Source: Gammaproteobacteria bacterium (GTDB lineage Bacteria; Pseudomonadota; Gammaproteobacteria; GRL18). From it: a stretch of DNA of 7,125 nucleotides. The DNA lies in contig JANELJ010000114.1 in the NCBI GenBank assembly GCA_024511395.1, positions 1-7,125 of the forward strand, read 5' to 3'. This document shows positions 1 to 7,026 of this stretch, piece after piece. Below the pieces are notes generated by a model, which was given only the letters and a program-made list of their open reading frames with translations, had not been told where the DNA came from and ran no database searches. The translations under genes were made by a program, and so were the position numbers. Position 1 is the stretch's first letter; every line of letters begins with the position of its first letter.

Positions 1-95
1 AGCCACCGGATACGGATATTTTAAGGCGATTTGAAGATTTGTTATAAAAACAATTTCAAAACAGCTGGTTACAAACAAATTGTTAAAGAACGTAT

Positions 96-131
96 GAGCG
101 AAACAGGACTCTCAAGGGTGAACTGTCGCTC
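96..131 (+). other. Possible stem-loop in the mreB leader
   Basis: Bases 96-101 (GAGCGA) and 104-106 (CAG) can pair with 126-131 and 123-125, giving a 9-bp stem with a 2-base A bulge and a loop of about 16 bases. No T-run follows, so it is not a standard intrinsic terminator. It lies about 60 bases upstream of mreB. It could be the end of an upstream transcript, a leader structure or chance; I do not recognise a known riboswitch or RNA family. Confidence 0.25.
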
Positions 132-148
132 TAAACTTTAGCTAAAAT
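119..148 (+). promoter_or_regulatory. Weak sigma70-like promoter candidate for mreB
   Basis: TAAAAT at 143-148 matches the -10 consensus at five of six positions. The best-placed -35 hexamer, around 119-125, is poor. Transcription would begin near 155, leaving a leader of about 35 bases before mreB. The call rests on the -10 box and its position upstream of the first gene of the cluster, and the real promoter may lie elsewhere in 1-189 or outside the window. Confidence 0.2.
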
Positions 149-153
149 GTTGA

Positions 154-1239
<1,086 letters not shown>

Positions 1240-1280
1240 CACCAGGCTCTTTAATGTTCATACCGCTATTTGCCTGTTAA

Positions 1281-1305
1281 CATCCCTCTTTAAAAATGAG
1301 GGATG
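1281..1305 (+). other. Perfect 8-bp inverted repeat between mreB and mreC
   Basis: CATCCCTC at 1281-1288 pairs perfectly with GAGGGATG at 1298-1305 across a 9-base A/T-rich loop. The 3' arm is followed by CACAAACC rather than a T-run, so it is not a classical intrinsic terminator. It lies 42 bases after the mreB stop. It could protect the 3' end of an mreB message after processing, act as a weak attenuator, or help a Rho-dependent end; the sequence alone does not decide. Confidence 0.55.
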
Positions 1306-1332
1306 CACAAACCGGGTAGCAACAAATACAAT
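1304..1332 (+). promoter_or_regulatory. Candidate internal promoter for mreC onward
   Basis: A -35-like TGCACA (1304-1309, four of six matches) and a -10-like TACAAT (1327-1332, five of six) are separated by exactly 17 bases. Transcription would start near 1339, about 50 bases before the inferred mreC start. The -35 box overlaps the last two bases of the hairpin at 1281-1305. A separate promoter would let mreCD-mrdA-rodA be expressed independently of mreB. Confidence 0.3.
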
Positions 1333-1376
1333 CATACCTAAAACCACCTGTAAAAACCTGAACCAGAAAAACATCC

Positions 1377-1391
1377 GGAGCAATAACCATT
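1377..1391 (+). promoter_or_regulatory. Ribosome binding site and AUU start of mreC
   Basis: GGAG at 1377-1380 lies 8 bases before ATT at 1389-1391, an ideal Shine-Dalgarno spacing. Between the in-frame stop TGA at 1359-1361 and GTG at 1440 there is no ATG, GTG or TTG in the mreC frame. The GTG has no Shine-Dalgarno match just upstream. Reading from the ATT gives an N terminus beginning KQLFDEDSSYLARLLF after the initiator, which has the short cytoplasmic segment and complete membrane helix expected of MreC. Confidence 0.7.
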
Positions 1392-2324
1392 AAACAGTTA
1401 TTTGATGAAGACTCCTCCTATCTGGCCCGTCTACTCTTTGTGATGATCTTTTCCATCATTCTTATGACGGCTGATCATCGTACTCATATACTCGATGGCG
1501 TCAGAAGTACCGTCAGTATCCTGCTTTATCCCTTACAGACCATTGCCAGTACCCCGACCGATGTGGGGAATTGGCTTGGTGAGCAATTTACTTCTCACCA
1601 GACCTTAATTGATGAAAACCAGCAGCTGCGTTCCGAAAACTTGCTGCTAAAAGCCCAATTACAGAAATTTGCCTCCCTGCAAGCTGAAAATATCCGTCTG
1701 CGCTCCCTGCTTAAATCCTCCCGTAAACTTCGTGATCAAATGTTGATTGCTGAAACCATTGCGGTGGATCTGGACCCCTATAAACGCCAGATTGTGATTA
1801 ATAAAGGACAACAAAGCGGCATTTATGCCGGCCAGCCCATTCTGGATGCCTACGGCATTATGGGCCAGATTATCAATCCCGGCATTGCTTCAAGCAGTGC
1901 GATTCTGATAACCGATCCGTCACATGCCATTCCGGTACAGGTTAACCGCAATGGTCTAAGAACAGTGCTGTACGGCACCGGAGCCGCTAATTACTTGGAA
2001 ATTTTAAACCTGCCCAATAATGCCGATATTGAAATCGGTGATCTGCTGATCACCTCGGGACTGGGAGGACGTTTCCCGGAAGGCTATCCGGTAGCCACCG
2101 TAGTGAATATTAAACGCGATCCCGGTCAGCCTTTTGCCCGTATTATTGCCGAGGCATCGGCTCATCTGGAACAGAGTCGCGAAGTTCTGCTGGTTATGGC
2201 CCAGGAACATGAGCCCCAGTTACTGTCTGAAACTCTACAGGACGATGAGAACCAAAGTGATTCATCTGGGTCTAAAACAGATAAATCATCTGCAAAAGCA
2301 GCAGATGGAGCCAGCCATGAGTAA
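1389..2324 (+). CDS. mreC: Rod shape-determining protein MreC, inferred AUU start
   Basis: MreC is a bitopic inner-membrane protein whose periplasmic part self-associates and binds PBP2, switching on RodA-PBP2. Starting at ATT 1389 gives 311 residues (367 in E. coli). In order I see a short cytoplasmic segment (1-12), a membrane helix (about 13-27), a coiled coil rich in Leu, Gln and Glu (about 72-112), and the beta-rich MreC domain (about 120-270) containing the typical INKGQQSG and GLGGRFPEGYPV stretches. A hydrophilic Ser/Asp/Lys-rich tail (about 280-311) probably is disordered. Starting at GTG 1440 would give 294 residues and remove the cytoplasmic segment and about a third of the membrane helix, so I prefer the upstream start with its good ribosome binding site. 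The last 8 bases overlap mreD, indicating translational coupling. Family identity is certain; the unusual start is an inference. Confidence 0.93.
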   Translation: MKQLFDEDSSYLARLLFVMIFSIILMTADHRTHILDGVRSTVSILLYPLQTIASTPTDVGNWLGEQFTSHQTLIDENQQLRSENLLLKAQLQKFASLQAENIRLRSLLKSSRKLRDQMLIAETIAVDLDPYKRQIVINKGQQSGIYAGQPILDAYGIMGQIINPGIASSSAILITDPSHAIPVQVNRNGLRTVLYGTGAANYLEILNLPNNADIEIGDLLITSGLGGRFPEGYPVATVVNIKRDPGQPFARIIAEASAHLEQSREVLLVMAQEHEPQLLSETLQDDENQSDSSGSKTDKSSAKAADGASHE

Positions 2325-2808
2325 TCGTCCGGCCGCCCATGGCGGTATTATTATCTGGCTCAGTTTTGGAGTAGCCTTTATTCTGACCATGATCCCCCTG
2401 CCTGAAACACTGGAAATATATCGTCCGGAATGGCTGACCTTGATCCTGATCTACTGGTGTCTGGCTCTGCCGCACCGTGTCAGGGTTTTTACCGGCTGGC
2501 TGGTGGGTTTTCTGCTGGATGTTCATATGGGCAGTGTACTGGGCCTGCATGCTCTGACACTGGCCGTAGTAGCCTATCTGGCCTATAAACTGCACATCCG
2601 GATCCGCCTGTATCCCCTGTTGCAGCAGTCTCTGATTATTTTATTACTGGTAGCTCTGTCGCAGATGCTGGTACTCTGGATCAGCGGTGTAACCGGCAAT
2701 GCACCGAGTAACTGGTCTTACTGGATGCCTTCACTGACCAGTATGGTGGTATGGCCCTGGGTATTTTTCCTGATGCGTGCTATTCGCCGTATATACGGTG
2801 TTAACTGA
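2317..2808 (+). CDS. mreD: Rod shape-determining protein MreD
   Basis: MreD is a small polytopic inner-membrane protein that works with MreC in the Rod complex; its exact role is less clear than that of its partners. The protein is 163 residues (162 in E. coli) and mostly hydrophobic, with five or six predicted membrane segments. It has the family features PEWLTLILIYWCLALPHRV (about 38-56) and the GFLLDVHMGSVLGLHAL stretch (about 64-80), and ends in a basic cytoplasmic tail (RAIRRIYGVN). I chose ATG 2317 because GGAG at 2307-2310 sits 6 bases upstream and the length then fits the family. An in-frame ATG at 2305 would add four residues. The frame stays open further upstream within mreC, but that extension has no MreD-like sequence. 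The start overlaps the mreC stop (ATGAGTAA), so translation is likely coupled. Confidence 0.95.
   Translation: MSNRPAAHGGIIIWLSFGVAFILTMIPLPETLEIYRPEWLTLILIYWCLALPHRVRVFTGWLVGFLLDVHMGSVLGLHALTLAVVAYLAYKLHIRIRLYPLLQQSLIILLLVALSQMLVLWISGVTGNAPSNWSYWMPSLTSMVVWPWVFFLMRAIRRIYGVN
2785..2800 (+). other. Small hairpin just before the mrdA start
   Basis: The perfect 12-base palindrome CCGTATATACGG at 2787-2798 can be extended in RNA by one G-U and one C-G pair, giving a 6-bp stem with an AUAU loop. It lies at the end of mreD, 16 bases before the mrdA ATG. Because mrdA lacks a clear Shine-Dalgarno sequence, a structure here could influence re-initiation by ribosomes leaving mreD. It may equally be a by-product of the RRIYGV codons. 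Confidence 0.3.
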
Positions 2809-2816
2809 TTTAAATT

Positions 2817-4871
2817 ATGGCCGCAAAACAGCTTATTAAAGACCATTTTATAGAACTGCGGATTTTTCAGCACCGCAGTATTGTGGCTATTGTATTTACC
2901 ATTGTGCTGTTCGGGATCCTGGCTGCACGTCTGTTTTACCTGCAGATCACTAACCATGATCACTTTACTACCCTGTCACAGAATAATCGGGTTTCAGTGC
3001 AGGCGATTCCACCCACCCGAGGGCTGATTTATGACCGCAATGGTATTATTCTGGCGGAAAACCTACCCTCCTATACCCTGCAGATCATTCCTGAGCAGAC
3101 TAAAGATATTGATAACCTGATTGAAGAGCTGGCCACTCTGATTGAAATCCGCGATGTGGATATTAAAAAATTTAAAAAAGAGGTTAAACGCAAACGCCGT
3201 TTTGAGGGTATCCCCCTACGCTTTCGCCTAACCGATAAAGAAGTGGCAATTATCTCTGTTAACCTGCATCACCTGCCCGGCGTGGAAATACAGGCACAGT
3301 TAACCCGTTATTATCCCTATGGCAGGGAAACCTCCCATGTGGTTGGCTATGTCGGGCGTATCAATGAAAAAGAATTAAAAACTCTGCCGGTCACCAATTA
3401 CAGCGGCACCAACCATACCGGTAAACTGGGCATTGAAAAGTCCTACGAAGCCCTGCTGCACGGACAGGTGGGTTATCAGAAAGTGGAAACCAATGTACGC
3501 GGCCGGGTATTACGGGTACTGGAACGCAGTAATCCCACACCGGGAGATGATTTATACCTTAATCTGGACATTAATTTACAGAAGGTTGCCGCCGAAGCCT
3601 TTGAGGGCAAACGGGGTGCCTTGGTGGCTATTGATCCACAAAATGGTCATATACTGGCTATGCTCAGTATGCCCGATTATAATGCCAACCTGTTTGTTAA
3701 TGGTATTGATTCAAAAACCTATAAAGCACTCAATACCTCCTGGGAACGGCCTCTTTATAACCGCACCCTTCTGGGCAGCTATCCTCCCGGCTCAACCACC
3801 AAGCCGTTTTTCGCTCTGGCGGGCCTGGAGCTTAATGTGATTGCTCCGGATCATGAAATATTCTGTCCCGGTTATTATCAACTCAAAGGCAAATCCCATA
3901 AGTACCGGGACTGGAAAAAATGGGGGCATGGAAAAACCGATATTACCAAATCTATTGTAGAATCCTGTGATGTATTTTATTACGACCTAGCCTTTCAACT
4001 GGGCATTGACCATATGCATGAATTTATGAGCAATTTTGGTTTCGGCCAGCATTCCGGTATTGATATTCTGGGCGAACGCAGCGGCCTGATGCCCTCCAGA
4101 GAGTGGAAAAAACGGGTACATAACCAGGTCTGGTTCCCCGGCGAAACAGTCATTGCCGGTATTGGTCAGGGCTATGTACTGGTTACACCACTGCAACTGG
4201 CACTGGCAACCGCCACTCTGGCCAATGGCGGAAAGCTTTACCAGCCGCAATTAGTCCATTCTATTAAGCGCAAATCCGATCCCATTCCCCGACTGGTTAC
4301 CCCACAGCTGGTACGGGAGATTAAAGTCAATCGACCCTCTAACTGGAAAAAGGTTTACCATGCCATGACCGAAGTTATCCATGGTCGCAGGGGTACGGCA
4401 CGGCGCTTAAACAAGCCGGATATGCGCTATAAAATTGCCGGTAAAACCAGTACCGCCCAGGTATTTACCGTAGCTCAGGATGCTTCCTATAAAGAAGAAG
4501 AACTGGAAGAACGGCTCAAGGATCATGCCCTGTTTATGGCTTTTGCTCCCGTTGATAATCCCAGGATTACGATTGCTGTGGTGGTAGAAAACGGCGGCCA
4601 CGGCGGCTCTGTTGCTGCCCCCATTGCCGGTAAGGTCATTGAGGCCTATCTCAGCCAGTTTAATGATGAAGAACTTAAGGCTGCACAAAAAAAACAAAAG
4701 CCTTCAGCTAAAAAAAAGCCTTCAGCCCATAAAAAGCCCATAAGAAATAAAGCAAAACCCAGTATTCAACAGACTCATAACAACACAGCACTATTCCTTA
4801 ACGGGCCAGAATACCAGAGGCATAAAAACTTAATCCAAGCACATCGAGTGAAGGAAAACGCACATGGCTAG
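2817..4871 (+). CDS. mrdA: Penicillin-binding protein 2 (class B transpeptidase of the Rod complex)
   Basis: PBP2 crosslinks stem peptides of new peptidoglycan in the periplasm and forms the core synthase with RodA. It has one N-terminal membrane helix (about 21-41), a pedestal region with PTRGLIYDRNG (about 63-73) and YYPYGRETSHVVGYVGRI, and a C-terminal transpeptidase domain. The active-site motifs are S326-T-T-K329 (nucleophile Ser326), S383-C-D385 (SxD, as in E. coli PBP2), and K543-T-S-T546, where E. coli has KSGT. The conserved YRDWKKWGHG and GIGQGY stretches are present. At 684 residues it is longer than E. coli PBP2 (633); the excess is a lysine-rich periplasmic tail from about residue 616 with a KPSAKK-type repeat. 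The ATG lies 8 bases after the mreD stop without a recognisable Shine-Dalgarno sequence, suggesting coupled re-initiation. It overlaps rodA by 8 bases. Often named pbpA or pbp2. Confidence 0.97.
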   Translation: MAAKQLIKDHFIELRIFQHRSIVAIVFTIVLFGILAARLFYLQITNHDHFTTLSQNNRVSVQAIPPTRGLIYDRNGIILAENLPSYTLQIIPEQTKDIDNLIEELATLIEIRDVDIKKFKKEVKRKRRFEGIPLRFRLTDKEVAIISVNLHHLPGVEIQAQLTRYYPYGRETSHVVGYVGRINEKELKTLPVTNYSGTNHTGKLGIEKSYEALLHGQVGYQKVETNVRGRVLRVLERSNPTPGDDLYLNLDINLQKVAAEAFEGKRGALVAIDPQNGHILAMLSMPDYNANLFVNGIDSKTYKALNTSWERPLYNRTLLGSYPPGSTTKPFFALAGLELNVIAPDHEIFCPGYYQLKGKSHKYRDWKKWGHGKTDITKSIVESCDVFYYDLAFQLGIDHMHEFMSNFGFGQHSGIDILGERSGLMPSREWKKRVHNQVWFPGETVIAGIGQGYVLVTPLQLALATATLANGGKLYQPQLVHSIKRKSDPIPRLVTPQLVREIKVNRPSNWKKVYHAMTEVIHGRRGTARRLNKPDMRYKIAGKTSTAQVFTVAQDASYKEEELEERLKDHALFMAFAPVDNPRITIAVVVENGGHGGSVAAPIAGKVIEAYLSQFNDEELKAAQKKQKPSAKKKPSAHKKPIRNKAKPSIQQTHNNTALFLNGPEYQRHKNLIQAHRVKENAHG
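4698..4751 (+). repeat. Three 18-base units encoding a lysine-rich hexapeptide repeat in the PBP2 tail
   Basis: Three consecutive 18-base units encode KPSAKK, KPSAHK and KPIRNK (residues 628-645), followed by a partial fourth, AKPS. The first two units share AAGCCTTCAGC exactly and the third has drifted. The unit size of six codons keeps the frame, so it looks like a tandem duplication within the coding region. It gives the periplasmic C terminus of PBP2 a strong positive charge. Confidence 0.8.
4712..4718 (+). promoter_or_regulatory. In-frame A_AAA_AAG slippery heptamer in mrdA
   Basis: Codons at 4710-4718 are AAA AAA AAG, so A_AAA_AAG stands in the X_XXY_YYZ phase used for -1 frameshifting in E. 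coli dnaX. A -1 shift here would add Ala-Phe-Ser-Pro and stop at TAA 4730-4732, giving a PBP2 of about 638 residues without most of its tail. I see no well-placed upstream Shine-Dalgarno-like stimulator and no strong downstream stem-loop, so active frameshifting is only a possibility. Confidence 0.25.
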
Positions 4872-5970
4872 TCGCTCATCCCAGCAGGGCCTGTTTTTTC
4901 GGATGCATATAGACCTGACATTGCTGCTCGCGCTGCTGGCACTGATCGCTGCCGGACAGGTGATCCTCTACAGTGCCGGTGGTGAAAATATCGCCCTGAT
5001 GCAGCGCCAGTGGATCCGTCTGGGGGTCGCGTTTGCTGTCATGCTAGCTATTGCCCAGATTTCCCCGGATACCATGCGCCGCTGGTCTCCGGTACTGTTT
5101 ATTTTCGGCACCATTATGCTCATTGCTGTCCTGCTGGTGGGAACCAAGGCGCTGGGTGCCCGGCGCTGGCTGGATCTGGGGCTGTTCCGTTTTCAGCCTT
5201 CTGAAATGATGAAGCTGGCCGTACCCATGATGATTGCCTGGTTTCTATCCGCCGGAAATATACCGCCCAGCAACCGGCGTATTTTTGCTGCCCTGGCCAT
5301 TCTGATTGTTCCGGTATTGCTTATTGCCAAACAGCCCGATCTGGGCACATCCCTGCTGGTCAGCAGTGCCGGATTATTTGTTATTTTTATGTCCGGTGTT
5401 TCCTGGCGCCTGATCCTCGGTTTTGTTATCGCCGTGATCAGTTTTACCATGCCCATGTGGTTATTTCTGATGCGTGACTACCAGCGCCAGCGGGTACTTA
5501 CTATGCTTAATCCAGAATCCGATCCTCTGGACAGCGGCTATCATATTATCCAGTCCAAAATAGCCATCGGCTCCGGCGGCAGCTTTGGCAAAGGCTGGCT
5601 TAACGGCACCCAGTCCCATCTGGAATTTTTACCAGAGCACCATACCGACTTTATTTTTTCTGTTTTTGCCGAAGAATTTGGTTTCAGCGGGGTATTAATT
5701 TTACTGGCCCTGTATATGTTTATTATTTTTCGCGGCATTTACATTACTACCCAGGCCCACGGCACCTACGCCCGGCTGCTGGGTGCCAGTGTGGTACTGA
5801 CTTTTCTGATTTATATTTTTGTGAATATCGGCATGGTCAGCGGTATTCTGCCCGTAGTGGGCGTACCCCTGCCGCTGGTGAGTTACGGCGGTACTTCTAT
5901 TGTGACATTAATGGCCGGATTTGGTATTTTAATGGCCATTCATACCCATCGAAAACTTTTAGCCCATTAG
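4864..5970 (+). CDS. rodA: SEDS peptidoglycan glycosyltransferase RodA
   Basis: RodA (MrdB) is the inner-membrane glycan polymerase of the Rod complex; it joins lipid II disaccharides and acts as a pair with PBP2. The 368 residues match the family (370 in E. coli) and are hydrophobic, consistent with about ten membrane helices. Family signatures are GARRWLDLGLFRFQPSE (about 99-115), KQPDLGTS, FLPEHHTDFIF with the catalytic Asp at residue 262 (same number as in E. coli RodA), and the C-terminal SYGGTS motif. ATG 4864 follows AAGGA (4851-4855) at 8 bases, and it overlaps the end of mrdA (ATGGCTAG), so synthesis of the two partner enzymes is probably coupled. A later in-frame ATG (residue 14) would remove only the short cytoplasmic N terminus and has no better ribosome binding site. 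FtsW, the divisome paralogue, is unlikely given the PBP2 partner and close RodA match. Confidence 0.97.
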   Translation: MASRSSQQGLFFRMHIDLTLLLALLALIAAGQVILYSAGGENIALMQRQWIRLGVAFAVMLAIAQISPDTMRRWSPVLFIFGTIMLIAVLLVGTKALGARRWLDLGLFRFQPSEMMKLAVPMMIAWFLSAGNIPPSNRRIFAALAILIVPVLLIAKQPDLGTSLLVSSAGLFVIFMSGVSWRLILGFVIAVISFTMPMWLFLMRDYQRQRVLTMLNPESDPLDSGYHIIQSKIAIGSGGSFGKGWLNGTQSHLEFLPEHHTDFIFSVFAEEFGFSGVLILLALYMFIIFRGIYITTQAHGTYARLLGASVVLTFLIYIFVNIGMVSGILPVVGVPLPLVSYGGTSIVTLMAGFGILMAIHTHRKLLAH

Positions 5971-5986
5971 CGAGTCCGATTAGCGA
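5966..5986 (+). repeat. Short direct repeat at the rodA-mltB junction
   Basis: ATTAGCGA occurs at 5966-5973, covering the rodA stop codon, and again at 5979-5986, a 13-base period. It probably reflects a small local duplication in the 30-base gap. No regulatory function is evident. Confidence 0.4.
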
Positions 5987-6000
5987 ATAAGAGTAATCAT

Positions 6001-7026
6001 ATGGAAAACTTTATGAGAAATGGAATACAGCGTACTTTTTTAATTAGCCTTTTCTTTAGTCTGCTGTGCCTGTCTGCCAGTGCCTGGAGCAGCAGCCTGT
6101 TCAAAGAGACCAAAGTACAGAACTTTATTGATCAGATGGTCAGCAAGCATGACTTTAATCGTGATGAACTAGAAAAGCTCTTCAGCCAGGTTAAGATCAA
6201 ACAGAAAATTCTTGATGCCATCAGCCGTCCGGCAGAAAAGAGTAAACCCTGGTATGAATACCGCAATATATTCCTTAAACCCCGGCGAATTAAACATGGA
6301 ATTAACTTCTGGAAAGAAAACCGGCAGGTTATAGACTATGCCCATAAAGTCTATGGTGTCGCCCCGGAAATTATCGTCGCCATTATCGGTGTGGAAACTT
6401 TTTATGGCACCAGGCAGGGCAGCTACCGTGTTATGAATGCCCTGTCCACTCTGGGTTTTAAATACCCCAAACGCAGCCAGTTTTTCCTCGGTGAACTGGA
6501 GTATTTTCTAGTCATGAGTAAGGAACAGGGCTTTGATCCCTTAAGCAAGAAAGGTTCTTATGCCGGTGCCATGGGTATGGGTCAGTTTATTCCCAGCAGC
6601 TTTCAAAGTTATGCCATTGATTTTGACGGTGATGGTATCAAGAACATCTGGAGTAATGAAGCCGATGCCATTGGCAGTGTCGCCAATTATTTTAAACGTC
6701 ACGGCTGGCAGAAAGATCAGCAGGTTGCGGATAAGATCAGCCTGAGCAAGGACAGCAGTATAAGCCCCGAAGATGCCTGTAAACGCAGCTGTAAACCCAA
6801 ACTGACGGTCGCTGATTTTAAACACAAAGGCGTTACGGACAAACTGTCTGTCAGTGATAAAACCAAAGCCATTCTACTGACTCTGAAACAAAAAACTGGT
6901 ATGGAATACTGGCTCGGCTATAATAATTTTTATGTAATCTCACGTTATAACCATAGCACCCTGTATTCCATGGCCGTTTATCAGTTAAGCCAAGAGATTA
7001 AGAAAGGCTTTGAAAAGAATAAATAA
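6001..7026 (+). CDS. mltB: Membrane-bound-type lytic transglycosylase B (MltB family, GH103), here with an apparently soluble export signal
   Basis: MltB-type enzymes cleave the MurNAc-GlcNAc bond of peptidoglycan without water, leaving 1,6-anhydroMurNAc ends. The 341-residue protein has a signal peptide (basic start, hydrophobic 13-25, probable cleavage after Ala-Ser-Ala28). The catalytic motif is GVETFYG with Glu132. GAMGMGQFIPSSF (189-201) and an EF-hand-like calcium loop with Asp207, Asp209 and Asp211 followed by NIW and DAIGSVANYF fit the E. coli MltB/Slt35 fold. SRYNHSTLYSMAVYQL near the C terminus is also typical. There is no good lipobox (SLLC at 20-23 lacks a small residue before Cys), so it is probably periplasmic, unlike the E. 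coli lipoprotein. Two cysteines (260, 264) lie in an insert before the last part. ATG 6001 has AAGAG at 5989-5993; ATG 6013, preceded by GGAA at 6003-6006, is an equally possible start four residues later. As last gene of the cluster it likely edits glycan made by RodA-PBP2. Confidence 0.93.
   Translation: MENFMRNGIQRTFLISLFFSLLCLSASAWSSSLFKETKVQNFIDQMVSKHDFNRDELEKLFSQVKIKQKILDAISRPAEKSKPWYEYRNIFLKPRRIKHGINFWKENRQVIDYAHKVYGVAPEIIVAIIGVETFYGTRQGSYRVMNALSTLGFKYPKRSQFFLGELEYFLVMSKEQGFDPLSKKGSYAGAMGMGQFIPSSFQSYAIDFDGDGIKNIWSNEADAIGSVANYFKRHGWQKDQQVADKISLSKDSSISPEDACKRSCKPKLTVADFKHKGVTDKLSVSDKTKAILLTLKQKTGMEYWLGYNNFYVISRYNHSTLYSMAVYQLSQEIKKGFEKNK

Noticed and set aside
3..47. Open frame from the window edge ending in TAA at 45 (PPDTDILRRFEDLL), possibly the C terminus of an upstream gene.
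   Set aside because: Only 14 codons are visible with no recognisable motif, and such short open frames are expected by chance at an edge.
1281..1305. Intrinsic terminator after mreB.
   Set aside because: The stem is perfect, but no T-run follows on the + strand, so only an inverted repeat is reported.
2134..2316. 61-codon N-terminal extension of MreD within mreC.
   Set aside because: The extension lies in the mreC coding region, does not look like MreD, and ATG 2317 has a good Shine-Dalgarno sequence and gives the normal family length.
1440..2324. GTG 1440 as the mreC start.
   Set aside because: It cuts into the membrane helix, has no ribosome binding site, and the upstream ATT has a well-placed GGAG.
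6061..6072. Lipoprotein signal in MltB (Cys23).
   Set aside because: The residue before Cys is Leu, and Leu also sits at -2, so it does not fit the lipobox pattern; an Ala-Ser-Ala type I site lies just after.
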